64,000 nt of DNA, from NCBI RefSeq assembly GCF_003226255.1, contig NZ_QJST01000007.1, forward strand, positions 78,729 through 142,728. Reading direction: 5' to 3'. Below are positions 1 through 10,115 of this stretch, piece by piece (position 1 is the stretch's first letter; each line of letters starts with the position of its first letter). Made by a program: the position numbers and the translations under genes. A model generated the notes under the pieces. It was not told the DNA's origin. It saw only the letters and a program-made list of their open reading frames with translations, and did not search any database. This DNA is from Idiomarina fontislapidosi. Lineage in GTDB: Bacteria > Pseudomonadota > Gammaproteobacteria > Enterobacterales > Alteromonadaceae.

Positions 1-59
1 TCGCGACTGTCATTTTGTTAGCGCAATGTAACACGCAAGCCAATAAACGGGGCATTGTC

Positions 60-596
60 ATGGTCTGGTTAACAGCATTACAAGAAACCGCGTTACGCGT
101 CGATTTAAGCTGGTTCGCTCGCATACATCGTTTAAACCAACGCCGTTGGATCGCCTTCAGTGCCGAGTGCTTCTCCCGTTCCGGTGATGGCTATTGGTAT
201 GTACTGTTCGGGCTGCTATTGATGTTGCACAGCGCCGACGGACAATCGTTTTTTGCCGCCTGTGCCGCCATATTCTTGTTTGAAAGACCGCTGTACTGGT
301 GGTTAAAAAATAAGTTCAAGCGCGCGCGTCCGACAGCGCTGCTGGTTCAGAAAAAGCTCTTTGTTGCGCAGGATGAATTTAGCTTTCCTTCTGGGCATAC
401 GTGCGCGGCGTTTATCTTCATTACTTGCCTCTCTTATTACTACCCAATGATTGCACTCTGTTTATTGCCTTGGGCTTGCGCGGTTGGCATTTCACGGGTG
501 GTAGTAGGCGCTCACTATGTGTCTGATGTCTGCGTAGGCGCACTACTTGGCATCACCTTTGTCGAAACCTTCTTTCTTATCCATTCTGCATTCTAA
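60..596 (+). CDS. PAP2-family membrane phosphatase
   Basis: This is an integral-membrane acid phosphatase of the PAP2 family, whose members dephosphorylate lipid phosphates such as phosphatidic acid or undecaprenyl pyrophosphate at the membrane. All three family motifs are visible in the 178-residue product: K83-x6-R90-P91, PSGH at 110-113, and SR at 145-146 followed by H152 and D156. The histidines H113 and H152 are the expected catalytic pair. Several hydrophobic segments flank the motifs. The ATG at 60 is preferred over an in-frame ATG at 15, because it follows a purine-rich stretch and gives a typical family N-terminus. The gene ends 8 bp before the glycosyltransferase gene, so the two are probably cotranscribed. 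That pairing suggests lipid or envelope glycan metabolism; the substrate cannot be told from sequence. Confidence 0.85.
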   Translation: MVWLTALQETALRVDLSWFARIHRLNQRRWIAFSAECFSRSGDGYWYVLFGLLLMLHSADGQSFFAACAAIFLFERPLYWWLKNKFKRARPTALLVQKKLFVAQDEFSFPSGHTCAAFIFITCLSYYYPMIALCLLPWACAVGISRVVVGAHYVSDVCVGALLGITFVETFFLIHSAF

Positions 597-604
597 GGTT
601 AACT

Positions 605-1630
605 ATGCGAATATTGTTCGGTATTCAAGGAACGGGTAACGGACATTTGAGCCGTTGTCACACACTATCAAAATGGCTAAACCACCACGCGGTTGATGTC
701 GATTATCTTATTTCAGGACGTGCTCCCAGCCGTTTATTTGATATGAGTGCGTTCGGTGACTATCAATGGCGTCAAGGTCTCAGTTTTGCAACACAAAATG
801 GTCGCGTTGACTACTTGAATACCTGCCGTAATAACTCACTAAAGCAGTTTTGGTCAGACGTTAATAGCATCGACTTGTCGGCTTACGACTTGGTATTAAG
901 TGATTATGAGCCCGTCACTGCATGGGCTGCCAAGCGGTCAAAGAAGCCGTGCATTGGTATAGGGCGGCAGTATGCATTTAAAGAGCCATCGCTGTACTCT
1001 AAATTGAATCTTTTTCAACGAGGTTTAATTGATTATTTTGCACCCGCATCGCGCTGGTTAGGCATGCATTGGCAGCCACTTGATAATTGCATTGCTCCGA
1101 TCGTAAGAGAACACGCTCCTGAATCAGGCGTGAGCCAACGCCACGTTCTTGTTTACTTACCATTTGAGAACCTAGAGCATGTAGTCGATGCGTTGATTCC
1201 ACTAAAATCGTATCAATTCTCGGTGTTTCATCCGAGTATAAAGAGCACAGACAATCTTGATGCCCCACATATATTCGGTTTTCCGCCTTCACGGGAGAGT
1301 TTTAAGCGTCAATTTGAGAGCGCTGAATATGTATTGGCCAACGCGGGTTTTGAGACGACCTGCGAAGCGTTACAAGGCGATAAGCAGTTCGCGGTGAAGC
1401 CACTAAAAGGACAATTTGAACAACACTGGAATGCCAAGCTACTGGCAACTAACCAGTTAGCTCAGGTGATGAGCGAGATTACCGAGGATAACGTGCGAAC
1501 TTGGTTGTTGAGCGGTCAGAACAAGCCACTAGAGTATGAATGGCCGAATATGGCAGACAATATTGCACAGTGGATAAAACAAGGCGCAGAGGGTACTACA
1601 CAGGAGCAATTAGTAAGGCTTTGGGCGTAA
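605..1630 (+). CDS. MJ1255/VC2487-type predicted glycosyltransferase
   Basis: The product is 341 residues and resembles the predicted glycosyltransferases of the MJ1255/VC2487 family, which have a GT-B-like fold related to MurG and UDP-glucuronosyltransferases. The N-terminus carries the glycine-rich motif GIQGTGNGHLSR (residues 6-17). The C-terminal half has the stretch LANAGFETTCEAL, like the acceptor/nucleotide-sugar loop NAGFST of this family. There is no signal peptide or membrane segment, so it is probably cytoplasmic or peripheral. It lies 8 bp after the PAP2 phosphatase gene, and such pairs fit transfer of a sugar to a lipid carrier followed by dephosphorylation. The donor and acceptor are unknown; the family assignment is by recognition of motifs only. 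Confidence 0.7.
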   Translation: MRILFGIQGTGNGHLSRCHTLSKWLNHHAVDVDYLISGRAPSRLFDMSAFGDYQWRQGLSFATQNGRVDYLNTCRNNSLKQFWSDVNSIDLSAYDLVLSDYEPVTAWAAKRSKKPCIGIGRQYAFKEPSLYSKLNLFQRGLIDYFAPASRWLGMHWQPLDNCIAPIVREHAPESGVSQRHVLVYLPFENLEHVVDALIPLKSYQFSVFHPSIKSTDNLDAPHIFGFPPSRESFKRQFESAEYVLANAGFETTCEALQGDKQFAVKPLKGQFEQHWNAKLLATNQLAQVMSEITEDNVRTWLLSGQNKPLEYEWPNMADNIAQWIKQGAEGTTQEQLVRLWA

Positions 1631-1646
1631 TTGGAACTTTAAGAGA

Positions 1647-1723
1647 TGGCTCCCCAGGTTGGATTCGAACCAACGACACATGGATTAACAGTCCACCGCT
1701 CTAACCAACTGAGCTACTGGGGA
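1647..1723 (-). tRNA. tRNA-Asn (GTT), copy 2
   Basis: A 77-nt cloverleaf reads on the minus strand with acceptor TCCCCAG pairing to CTGGGGA, discriminator G and an encoded CCA. The anticodon loop is CTGTTAA, giving anticodon GTT for asparagine. The T-arm contains GGTTCGAATCC. It appears identical to the copy at 1755-1831 and is separated from it by 31 bp, so both are transcribed from the promoter at 1852-1880. Confidence 0.97.
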
Positions 1724-1754
1724 ACAATAAAACTATTGCAGAGTTAAAACGCGT

Positions 1755-1831
1755 TGGCTCCCCAGGTTGGATTCGAACCAACGACACATGGATTAACAGT
1801 CCACCGCTCTAACCAACTGAGCTACTGGGGA
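1755..1831 (-). tRNA. tRNA-Asn (GTT), copy 1
   Basis: This is a 77-nt cloverleaf on the minus strand with encoded CCA, anticodon GTT, and the same sequence as the neighbouring copy at 1647-1723. It is the promoter-proximal copy. The tandem arrangement is typical of tRNA gene duplication. Confidence 0.97.
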
Positions 1832-1851
1832 ACACGTCTTAACGGCGTCGA

Positions 1852-1880
1852 ATATTAAAGACCTATGCCGCGCCTGTCAA
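1852..1880 (-). promoter_or_regulatory. sigma-70 promoter of the tRNA-Asn operon
   Basis: Reading the minus strand, a perfect -35 box TTGACA (1880-1875) is followed by a 17-bp spacer and a -10 box TAATAT (1857-1852). The -10 is about 20 bp before the first tRNA-Asn. A GC-rich stretch (GACGCCG) follows the -10 box, as expected for stringently controlled stable-RNA promoters. Confidence 0.75.
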
Positions 1881-2502
1881 CTAGAGATACAGTATTTTTG
1901 TTGTTTTTTAGTTTGACTGATTAAATCTTGTTCGAGTGTTTATTTTGTAGCCTAACACTGAAAACAACGGGCTAATGCCTCTATAAAGAAATGTCAAGTG
2001 ACTGTCACAAATTAGCCTATAACGAAAGTAATGTTTTGTTAGTTGCTGAGGATATCCACATATCGCTGAAATCCACATCAGCCAATGCCTACAGGATCTT
2101 ATCCACGGATTCTGTGGATAACCCTGTGCTTAAGTGTGTGAAATAGTACGTTTAGTGCGGTTTGTAGGCAAAATTAACGATTGTTCAGAAAATAGCTTTT
2201 CCAAAAAAATGTATTTAAAAACAATTGGTTATTTATTTATAATAAAAACATAAAAGTATTGCTTTAACACCCCAGTAAGATTGCCCGAAGAATCAGCAAC
2301 TTGTGTATTTCTTATTTAATTTGGGTGTTTTTTAAACGCTCTTGGCAAGGGTTTTGCGGTTGCTGAAGCGAATAAACGACGCATGAGTTGTATAACTTAA
2401 CTGAGCAACAGTGATGGCTAAGCGTACTGTATTGTAATAAAAATGTCTCATTGTGTTGGCGGCTTTACTACTCAGGTTGGCCCTTTACAGAGCGAGCAAA
2501 GT
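1881..2502. other. gene-free interval with DnaA-box cluster and AT-rich block
   Basis: No credible reading frame, tRNA or other RNA gene was recognised here. The only structure seen is the group of DnaA-box-like sequences at 2052-2121 and an AT-rich block at roughly 2165-2270 with runs of A and T. Only one GATC site was found, at about 2095. The interval sits between a tRNA operon and the aspartate aminotransferase terminator, so it is a possible regulatory region, replication-control region or old integration site. Confidence 0.5.
2052..2121. promoter_or_regulatory. cluster of DnaA-box-like sequences
   Basis: Against the DnaA-box consensus TTATNCACA, there is a perfect match on the minus strand at 2113-2121 (TGTGGATAA as read on plus). 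There are one-mismatch matches at 2052-2060 (ATATCCACA) and 2099-2107 (TTATCCACG), and a two-mismatch match at 2069-2077 (AAATCCACA). The last two good boxes face each other with 5 bp between them. Four sites in 70 bp in a non-coding stretch is more than expected by chance. Binding by DnaA is inferred, not shown. Confidence 0.45.
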
Positions 2503-2538
2503 TAAAAAAAAGCCCCGTTAGCGAGCTAACGGGGCTTT
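2503..2538 (-). terminator. Rho-independent terminator after aspC
   Basis: A 13-bp-class hairpin built on AAAGCCCCGTTA and TAACGGGGCTTT is followed, on the minus strand, by a run of T (positions 2511-2504). It lies 20 bp after the stop codon of the aspartate aminotransferase gene and reads in the same direction. Confidence 0.9.
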
Positions 2539-2558
2539 AATGTTTATAAATCTAAGTT

Positions 2559-3749
2559 TTAACTGAGCTTATCTGCAAAGGCACTGATGCGAGTCACGGC
2601 CTCTTTCAAGGTATCTAAACTCGTTGCAAATGATAAACGGCAGTATCCATCAGTACCAAAAGCGGATCCTGGTACCAATGCAACATTGGCTTCGGTTAAT
2701 AGCTTCTCGCATAATTCAATGTCGCTAGTGACACCGGCTTTACTCATGAGACCCTGGATACGAGCAAAGGTGTAGAAAGTACCATCGCCTTCGACGCACT
2801 CGATACCATCAATGGCATTTAATGCGTTCACTAAATAGTCGTGACGCTGCTTGAATGCACTGATCATGGTATCGATGCAACTTTGATCGCCATTTAAAGC
2901 AGCGGCTGCGGCATGCTGGCTAATACTGGTGGGGTTCGAGGTGCTTTGTGATTGTATTTTTTTCATCGCCGCAATAATGGGCGCTGGACCCGCTGCGTAG
3001 CCGATACGCCAACCAGTCATCGCGTAGGCTTTAGATACGCCCGATAAAATCACAGTACGTTCGCGTAACTCGGGCGCAACCATAACAATATTGGCAAACT
3101 GACTGCGGTCCCACAAAATATGCTCGTACATATCGTCTGTGGCAATCAGCACATTGGGGAAATCGACCAACACATCGGCAAGCGCGCGTAATTCCTCTGC
3201 CGAATACGCAGTACCACTTGGGTTGGATGGACTGTTAATAAACATCAAACGTGTTTTGTCCGTTAATGCGTTGCGTAATTGATCCGGTGTGATTTTAAAG
3301 CGTTGCTCTAACTCGGTGTGCACGATAACGGGTTCGGCCTCAACCAGCTTAACCATGTCGGGGTATGAGACCCAGTAAGGTGCAGGGATAATGACTTCAT
3401 CACCTGGATTAAGCCAGGCACTCAGTAAGTTAAAAATACTGTGCTTACCCCCGGCGGACACGATAATCTCATTGAGTCCGTAATCGAGCTGATTGTCTCG
3501 CTTGAACTTATCAGCGACCGCTTGCTTAAGCTCGGTGATGCCATCCACTGCAGTATATTTGGTTTTACCTGCTTGAATAGCCTCGATGGCGGCCTGCTTG
3601 ATGAAGTCGGGTGTATCAAAATCGGGCTCACCCACACCTAAACCAATAACATCTTTACCCGCGCTTCTTAACTCGTTGGCTTTTTGGGTCACCGCGAGTG
3701 TTGGAGAAGGTTGGATAGAATTAACGCGCTTTGATAGCTGATAGTCCAC
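2559..3749 (-). CDS. aspC: aspartate aminotransferase (class I, PLP-dependent)
   Basis: The enzyme transfers the amino group between aspartate and 2-oxoglutarate, using PLP, in the cytoplasm. The 396-residue product belongs to the Thermus/Pseudomonas-like Ib subgroup rather than the E. coli AspC subgroup. Visible family features are GVGEPDFDTP near the N-terminus, the NSPSNPSG loop, and SKAYAMTGWRIGY with the PLP lysine at K240. The start is placed at GTG 3749, preceded by AAGGA at a 7-bp spacing. A longer frame extends to 3809, but its extra 20 residues do not look like family sequence. A strong terminator follows at 2503-2538. The gene is monocistronic and divergent from the MATE gene. Activity on tyrosine or phenylalanine as well is possible and cannot be excluded. 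Confidence 0.9.
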   Translation of the reverse strand: MDYQLSKRVNSIQPSPTLAVTQKANELRSAGKDVIGLGVGEPDFDTPDFIKQAAIEAIQAGKTKYTAVDGITELKQAVADKFKRDNQLDYGLNEIIVSAGGKHSIFNLLSAWLNPGDEVIIPAPYWVSYPDMVKLVEAEPVIVHTELEQRFKITPDQLRNALTDKTRLMFINSPSNPSGTAYSAEELRALADVLVDFPNVLIATDDMYEHILWDRSQFANIVMVAPELRERTVILSGVSKAYAMTGWRIGYAAGPAPIIAAMKKIQSQSTSNPTSISQHAAAAALNGDQSCIDTMISAFKQRHDYLVNALNAIDGIECVEGDGTFYTFARIQGLMSKAGVTSDIELCEKLLTEANVALVPGSAFGTDGYCRLSFATSLDTLKEAVTRISAFADKLS

Positions 3750-3884
3750 TACGAATTCCTTCCGATTTTGCCTATATAAACTGCTTTCTACTATACGGAT
3801 CGGCGCCATTAAAGTCTATCAACATAGCCAAACAATGGGTGTTTGCTGTACACTGACGGGGTTTATTCAAGAGGAGGTATTTTC

Positions 3885-5243
3885 ATGGCTACAACCGACG
3901 CATCTCGGAGTCTTATTAACGCGCCGGTTGGAAAAACGCTGTGGGAAATGACATGGCCCGTTATTTTTGGCGTGGCAACGCTGATAAGCTTTAATGTTGT
4001 TGATACCTTCTTTATTAGTTTGCTTGGCACTGACCCTCTTGCCGCAGTCAGCTTTACCTTCCCCATCACCTTTACGGTCGTGAGTCTCACCATTGGCTTA
4101 GGGATTGGCACGTCAGCTGTGATTGCACGAAAATACGGTCGTGACAAACCAGAAGAAGCCCAGTTTGATGGCTTTGCTGCGCTCTCCGTTTCCGCTTTAT
4201 TAGTGTTGATGCTGTCAGCCATTGGCTATATTTTCATGGACAGTATCTTTACCCTTTTGCAAGCGCAGCAACGTTTACTACCGTTGATCCGTGAATACAT
4301 GACGCTCTGGTTTGCAGGCAGTGTCATGCTGGTTACACCCATGGTCGGCAATGCCGTACTCAGGGCGTCGGGCGATACCCGAACGCCGTCATTAATTATG
4401 GCATCGGGTGGATTAGCAAACGCCATTTTTGATCCCATTTTGATTTTTGGTTGGGGCCCGATTCCTGCTATGGGCATCGAGGGCGCGGCGCTGGCAAGTG
4501 TCATCTCATGGTTTAGTGGCGTTATATTAGTGTTCTGGTTATTGAGTCGTAAACAGCTCATACGTGTGCGTATTGAAACAACGCGCGGCTTATTTCGTGA
4601 ATGGCTCGATGCCGCGCGCGCGATTCTAAAAATTGGCTTGCCGGCAGCCGGGGCCAATATCCTCACGCCACTTGCGATGTCAGTAATGACGGCGATCATC
4701 GCATCCTACGGTGCTGCTGCTGTAGCCGCGTTTGGCGTTGGTACTCGACTCGAGTCGCTTGCGAGTATCATTATTTTAGCACTATCAATGTCGCTGCCGC
4801 CGCTGATTAGCCAAAACTTTGGTGCCAACCGCGTCGATCGGGTACGAGAGGCGTATGGCAAAGCATTAAAAGCGGTGTTTGCGATTCAACTGGTTATATA
4901 CGCGGCTATGGCGATTACCGCACCGTGGATAGCGATGGCGTTTGCCAAAGAGCAAGAAGTGGCACGAATCGTTGAACTGTTTATTTACATTATGCCGATT
5001 GGCTATGGCTTTCAAGGTTGGATCATTCTCTCGAACTCGAGCTTCAATGCTATCCATAAGCCGATGCGTGCGCTTGGCTTGAGTGTCATCCGCTTGTTTG
5101 TTTTTTTCGTACCTCTGTCCTACTTAGGGAGTCTACTCGCCGATTTGCACGGTCTATTTATCGGCGGTGTGGTGGCGAATATCATTACAGCGGCTATCGC
5201 CTATCTATGGTTTACGCGTGAGCTGAGGAGGGTTGGTGAGTAA
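3885..5243 (+). CDS. MATE-family multidrug/Na+ antiporter
   Basis: This inner-membrane transporter of the MATE family couples Na+ or H+ entry to export of drugs or metabolites. The 452-residue product has about twelve hydrophobic segments arranged as two homologous halves. It begins with the typical [10 protein letters not shown] stretch, and [10 protein letters not shown] lies near the middle. The ATG at 3885 is chosen because a strong AGGAGG ends 8 bp upstream; an in-frame ATG at 3843 would add 14 residues of no family likeness. The stop codon overlaps the uvrB start region, so MATE and uvrB form one transcriptional unit. No LexA-type CTGT-N8-ACAG was seen in the 75 bp upstream of MATE. The substrate is unknown. 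Confidence 0.88.
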   Translation: MATTDASRSLINAPVGKTLWEMTWPVIFGVATLISFNVVDTFFISLLGTDPLAAVSFTFPITFTVVSLTIGLGIGTSAVIARKYGRDKPEEAQFDGFAALSVSALLVLMLSAIGYIFMDSIFTLLQAQQRLLPLIREYMTLWFAGSVMLVTPMVGNAVLRASGDTRTPSLIMASGGLANAIFDPILIFGWGPIPAMGIEGAALASVISWFSGVILVFWLLSRKQLIRVRIETTRGLFREWLDAARAILKIGLPAAGANILTPLAMSVMTAIIASYGAAAVAAFGVGTRLESLASIIILALSMSLPPLISQNFGANRVDRVREAYGKALKAVFAIQLVIYAAMAITAPWIAMAFAKEQEVARIVELFIYIMPIGYGFQGWIILSNSSFNAIHKPMRALGLSVIRLFVFFVPLSYLGSLLADLHGLFIGGVVANIITAAIAYLWFTRELRRVGE

Positions 5244-7266
5244 AGCATTTGAATTAGTATCGAGCTACCAGCCAGCAGGTGATCAGCCTGCGGCAATTGA
5301 AAAACTGTTAGAAAATTTAGACGCGGGTCTCGCGCATCAAACTTTACTTGGCGTCACAGGGTCGGGTAAAACTTTTACGATGGCCAATGTGATTGCTCAG
5401 TCGCAACGCCCGACGCTCATCCTGGCACACAATAAGACCTTGGCGGCGCAGTTGTATGGTGAAATGAAAGAGTTTTTCCCAAACAACGCGGTGGAGTATT
5501 TTGTTTCGTACTATGACTACTACCAGCCTGAAGCCTATGTGCCGACCACCGACACCTTTATCGAAAAAGATGCATCAATAAATGACCACATTGAACAAAT
5601 GCGTCTTTCGGCGACAAAAGCCTTGATGGAACGCCGCGATGTTGTTTTGGTTGCTTCGGTTTCAGCGATTTACGGGTTGGGTGACCCGGAATCCTATATG
5701 AAAATGATGTTGCATTTACGGCGCGGCGATATCCTCGATCAGCGCGACATTTTGCGCCGTTTAGCACAACTACAATATAAACGTAATGATGCCGCTTTTG
5801 AGCGTGGCACCTATCGAGTCCGTGGGGAGGTGATTGACATCTTTCCCGCTGAATCAGAAGAACTTGCGGTGCGCGTTGAGCTATTTGATAACGAAGTGGA
5901 TCGCATTAGCTTTTTTGAACCGCTGACAGGTCAGGTCACCGAAGCCGATGTGGCACGGGCGACGATTTATCCTAAGACGCACTATGTAACGCCACGCGAA
6001 GTCTTGGTTGAAGCGATCGAGAAAATCAAAGACGAATTAAAAGATCGTCGCGATATGTTGCTGAAACAAAATAAACTGCTCGAAGAACAGCGCATTAATC
6101 AACGCACCCAATTTGATATCGAGATGATGTTGGAGCTCGGTTACTGCTCGGGTATCGAAAACTACTCACGATACCTCTCCGGACGAGCACCTGGCGAGCC
6201 ACCGCCGACATTAATGGATTACCTGCCCGATGATGCGTTGCTCATTATTGATGAGTCGCATGTGACGGTGTCACAGGTGGGCGCGATGTATAAAGGCGAC
6301 CGTTCTCGTAAAGAGAACTTAGTTGAGTACGGCTTCCGACTTCCGAGCGCGTTAGATAACCGCCCATTAAAGTTTGACGAATTCGAAGCCATCGCGCCAC
6401 AAACCGTTTATGTGTCGGCGACGCCAGGCAAGTATGAACTTGAGCGCAGCAGTGGTGAAGTCGTTGAGCAAGTCGTGCGTCCGACGGGCTTGGTCGATCC
6501 CATTATCGAAGTACGCCCGGTGGCATCGCAGGTGGATGACTTGATGTCCGAGGTGCGTTTACGTGTCGAGAAAGAAGAGCGTGTGCTGGCTACGACCTTG
6601 ACCAAAAAGATGGCGGAGGATTTGAGCGACTATCTAGACGAGCACGGCATTCGAGTGCGTTATCTTCACTCGGATATTGATACGGTTGAGCGCATGGAGA
6701 TTATCCGCGATTTACGGCTGGGTAAATTTGATGTACTGGTGGGGATTAACTTGCTCCGTGAGGGTCTCGACATGCCAGAAGTATCGCTTGTTGCGATTCT
6801 CGATGCAGATAAAGAAGGCTTCTTGCGTTCGGATCGCTCGTTGATACAAACTATCGGTCGTGCAGCACGTAACGTGAACGGTAAAGCAATCCTGTACGGT
6901 GACAGAATCACCGGATCGATGCAGCGAGCGATAGAAGAAACGGATCGTCGTCGTGAAAAGCAAATCGCATTTAATAAAGAGCATGGCATCACGCCGCAAA
7001 AACTGAACAAGAAAGTCACTGACGTGATGGATCTTGGTCAGGGCGGTGCGAACCGTAAGAACCGTGCTGCGAAAGCGGTGGCTGAAGTGGCTTCAGGGTA
7101 TGACCCGCGGACCGTGATGATTAAAGACACGAACGCGGTGATTAAAGAAATCGAAGCGAAAGAGAAAGAAATGTACGCGGCCGCGCAGAACCTCGAGTTT
7201 GAGAAGGCAGCACAGTTGCGTGACGATATTAAAACATTGCGTGAGCAACTTAAGCGAGCGGTTTAA
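5236..7266 (+). CDS. uvrB: excinuclease ABC subunit B
   Basis: UvrB is the damage-verifying helicase-like subunit of the UvrABC nucleotide excision repair complex. The 676-residue product is full length. Walker A GVTGSGKT is at about 39-46, the beta-hairpin stretch [10 protein letters not shown] follows, the DESH box is at 339-342, the helicase motif QTIGRAARN is in the second RecA-like domain, and a C-terminal UVR domain ends the protein. GTG 5236 is preferred, with GAGGAG 5 bp upstream; TTG 5233 is a possible alternative. The start overlaps the end of the MATE gene by 8 nt, which implies translational coupling. In E. coli uvrB has its own LexA-controlled promoter; here no SOS box was found upstream of the operon, so SOS control is uncertain. 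Confidence 0.97.
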   Translation: MSKAFELVSSYQPAGDQPAAIEKLLENLDAGLAHQTLLGVTGSGKTFTMANVIAQSQRPTLILAHNKTLAAQLYGEMKEFFPNNAVEYFVSYYDYYQPEAYVPTTDTFIEKDASINDHIEQMRLSATKALMERRDVVLVASVSAIYGLGDPESYMKMMLHLRRGDILDQRDILRRLAQLQYKRNDAAFERGTYRVRGEVIDIFPAESEELAVRVELFDNEVDRISFFEPLTGQVTEADVARATIYPKTHYVTPREVLVEAIEKIKDELKDRRDMLLKQNKLLEEQRINQRTQFDIEMMLELGYCSGIENYSRYLSGRAPGEPPPTLMDYLPDDALLIIDESHVTVSQVGAMYKGDRSRKENLVEYGFRLPSALDNRPLKFDEFEAIAPQTVYVSATPGKYELERSSGEVVEQVVRPTGLVDPIIEVRPVASQVDDLMSEVRLRVEKEERVLATTLTKKMAEDLSDYLDEHGIRVRYLHSDIDTVERMEIIRDLRLGKFDVLVGINLLREGLDMPEVSLVAILDADKEGFLRSDRSLIQTIGRAARNVNGKAILYGDRITGSMQRAIEETDRRREKQIAFNKEHGITPQKLNKKVTDVMDLGQGGANRKNRAAKAVAEVASGYDPRTVMIKDTNAVIKEIEAKEKEMYAAAQNLEFEKAAQLRDDIKTLREQLKRAV

Positions 7267-7290
7267 TCGGTTTTTATAATTAGAAATGCA

Positions 7291-7309
7291 AATCGTAATT
7301 GCTATCATT
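7291..7309 (-). promoter_or_regulatory. possible Fur-like box
   Basis: On the minus strand the 19-mer AATGATAGCAATTACGATT matches the 19-bp inverted-repeat Fur consensus at roughly 14 of 18 defined positions. It lies 26 bp upstream of the small DUF2061 gene, where a repressor could block transcription. This is a by-eye match only. Confidence 0.25.
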
Positions 7310-7334
7310 TCAATAGACAGGAATGGAGGGCATT

Positions 7335-7529
7335 ATGATTAAGACAGCAAGTTTTGCAGTCATGCATTTCTCGATCGCTTTTACAGTGGTTTGGGTAATG
7401 ACAGGCGATGTGGTCATGGGTGGTGCCGTGGCACTGATAGAGCCATTAGTGAATACGGTAGGTTATTACTTTCATGAAAAGATCTGGCAACGGAACGGCG
7501 TTCGTCGAACGAGCGCGTTATCTGGATAA
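7335..7529 (+). CDS. DUF2061 small membrane protein
   Basis: The 64-residue product matches the DUF2061 family of short two-helix membrane proteins of unknown function. It shows MIKTASFAVMHF at the start, a hydrophobic hairpin, and the end motif YYFHEKIW. The ATG at 7335 is used because GGAGG ends 5 bp upstream, while the in-frame ATG at 7323 overlaps that ribosome-binding site. The downstream DUF2919 gene begins inside this one in another frame. The function is unknown; the possible Fur-like site upstream would hint at metal response. Confidence 0.75.
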   Translation: MIKTASFAVMHFSIAFTVVWVMTGDVVMGGAVALIEPLVNTVGYYFHEKIWQRNGVRRTSALSG

Positions 7530-8001
7530 AGAGGGGCGCGCGAGCACGCCTCTGTTTTTTATCTGCGTCACGTTTTTTCTATGCCGAGGCTATTTGGCGG
7601 GCATCGTGTCGCTGACCTTCAACGAAGATCGTACTCGATTACTCTCATTATTTTATAAAAGCTCAGAGCAGTTTGGACTGATGTTAGTGGTCGGATTGCC
7701 TGCGCTCTGTGTGTTGTTAGCGACCAGTTTTGCTAAAGAAGATGGATACAACTGGGCAAATCAACTGATGCGCGTGTCTCAGCCGCTGATGTTCGCTTCG
7801 CTCGCGCTCGACGCTATCTTGATTGCCAGCCTATTGCTGCACGAGCACGGCAGTTTCTCGTGGGGTAAGGCATCCATCATTTTGATTTGGTTCATCAGCG
7901 TGTGGTATGTCAGTAAGTCACGGCAATGGCGATTTTACCGACGTCACTTGGCGGAAAAGCCCGAAGAATCGGTGCCCGAAGACACCGATAAAGCTGTTTG
8001 A
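7474..8001 (+). CDS. DUF2919-like membrane protein (YfeZ type)
   Basis: The 175-residue product has about four hydrophobic segments. It also has the N-terminal pattern YLDKEGRASTP followed by a Phe/Leu-rich helix, which resembles the DUF2919 family (E. coli YfeZ) of inner-membrane proteins of unknown role. The start is uncertain. ATG 7474 lies inside the DUF2061 gene and gives a 56-nt overlap, and no strong ribosome-binding site is visible before it. A start nearer the YLDKEG motif would need a non-ATG codon. The charged C-terminal tail is probably cytoplasmic. It converges on fghA. Confidence 0.6.
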   Translation: MKRSGNGTAFVERARYLDKEGRASTPLFFICVTFFLCRGYLAGIVSLTFNEDRTRLLSLFYKSSEQFGLMLVVGLPALCVLLATSFAKEDGYNWANQLMRVSQPLMFASLALDAILIASLLLHEHGSFSWGKASIILIWFISVWYVSKSRQWRFYRRHLAEKPEESVPEDTDKAV

Positions 8002-8027
8002 GCAATTGCTCTTCTGATTCCTGCAAG

Positions 8028-8855
8028 TTAGAGCAGGTAGTGCGCGTGGAAGCGTAACTGCTCTTCTATGAGACTACTAATAAAGTAATAGCTGTGATCA
8101 TAGCCTTCGTGCAAGTAAATTGCACCAGGGCCATCGGTCTCATCAAAAACAGCCTGCAGAGCTTCTGGCTTCAGTTGTTCCTCAAGAAAGTTGTCTGCCA
8201 ATCCTTGATCAACCCGAATCGGTCGTACTTGCCCATAAGCTTTTATTAGCTCAACGGCATCGTAGTCCTTCCATGCATCGCGGTTAGTTCCCAAATACTG
8301 AGTAAACGCATACTCTCCCCATGGGCACTGTGTTGGGTGAGTGATAGGGGAGAACGCTGAAATACTTTGATAGCGTTCTGGGTTTCGCACACCAATGACC
8401 AGTGCACCGTGTCCACCCATTGAGTGACCTGCAATCGAACGTTGGTCTGTCAGTGGAAACTGTGCCTCGACGCTTTTGGGCAGCTCATCAAGAATGTAAT
8501 CATACATTTGATAATGTTGCTTCCAAGGGGCTTCTGTCGCATTTAAATAGAATCCTGCGCCTTTACCAAAGTCATAGCGATCCTCATCAGGCACATCGTC
8601 GCCACGTGGACTGGTGTCTGGAATAATCAGTGCGATGCCCAATTGCGCGGCAACGCGTTGCGCGCCTGCTTTGGTGGAAAAGTTTTCATCGGTGCAGGTG
8701 AGACCTGACAAAAAGTAAAGGCTCGGTACTTTATGATGTTCAGCCTGAGGCGGCAGAAACACGCTCAACTGCATATCGCAGTTGAGCGTCGAAGAGCGGT
8801 GTTTTAAGCGGATTTGTCGACCGCCAAACGTACGTACTTCGCTTACGATTTCCAT
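8028..8855 (-). CDS. fghA: S-formylglutathione hydrolase
   Basis: The enzyme hydrolyses S-formylglutathione to formate and glutathione, the last step of glutathione-dependent formaldehyde detoxification, in the cytoplasm. The 275-residue product is the usual family length, is an alpha/beta hydrolase of the esterase D type, and has the nucleophile elbow GHSMGGHGA with S145. The oxyanion region FLSGLTCTDENF and a C-terminal GYDHSYYFI with the catalytic His are present. It follows adhC by 18 bp on the same strand, so the two steps of the pathway are in one operon. Confidence 0.95.
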   Translation of the reverse strand: MEIVSEVRTFGGRQIRLKHRSSTLNCDMQLSVFLPPQAEHHKVPSLYFLSGLTCTDENFSTKAGAQRVAAQLGIALIIPDTSPRGDDVPDEDRYDFGKGAGFYLNATEAPWKQHYQMYDYILDELPKSVEAQFPLTDQRSIAGHSMGGHGALVIGVRNPERYQSISAFSPITHPTQCPWGEYAFTQYLGTNRDAWKDYDAVELIKAYGQVRPIRVDQGLADNFLEEQLKPEALQAVFDETDGPGAIYLHEGYDHSYYFISSLIEEQLRFHAHYLL

Positions 8856-8873
8856 AATGGATACCTTTATCGC

Positions 8874-10022
<1,149 letters not shown>

Positions 10023-10115
10023 CTAGTAATACGTTAATCACAGGAACAAGTTTAACTTTTTCTGATTTAAAGGTAATCTAAACTTTTTACAAATGACTTT
10101 TGCAAATAAGAAATA

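Noticed and set aside
2052..2270. Chromosomal oriC
   Set aside because: DnaA-like boxes and AT-rich DNA are present, but GATC sites are nearly absent and none of the usual neighbours (dnaA, mnmG, rsmG) are in the window.
3422..3637. 71-residue antisense or overlapping frames inside aspC
   Set aside because: They lie wholly inside a strongly conserved enzyme gene and have no recognisable features.
3810..3884. LexA site for the MATE-uvrB operon
   Set aside because: Only a CTGT half-site is seen; the partner ACAG is missing at the correct spacing.
4226..4699. 157-residue antisense frame within the MATE gene
   Set aside because: It is a shadow of the transporter gene on the other strand and shows no domain likeness or ribosome-binding site.
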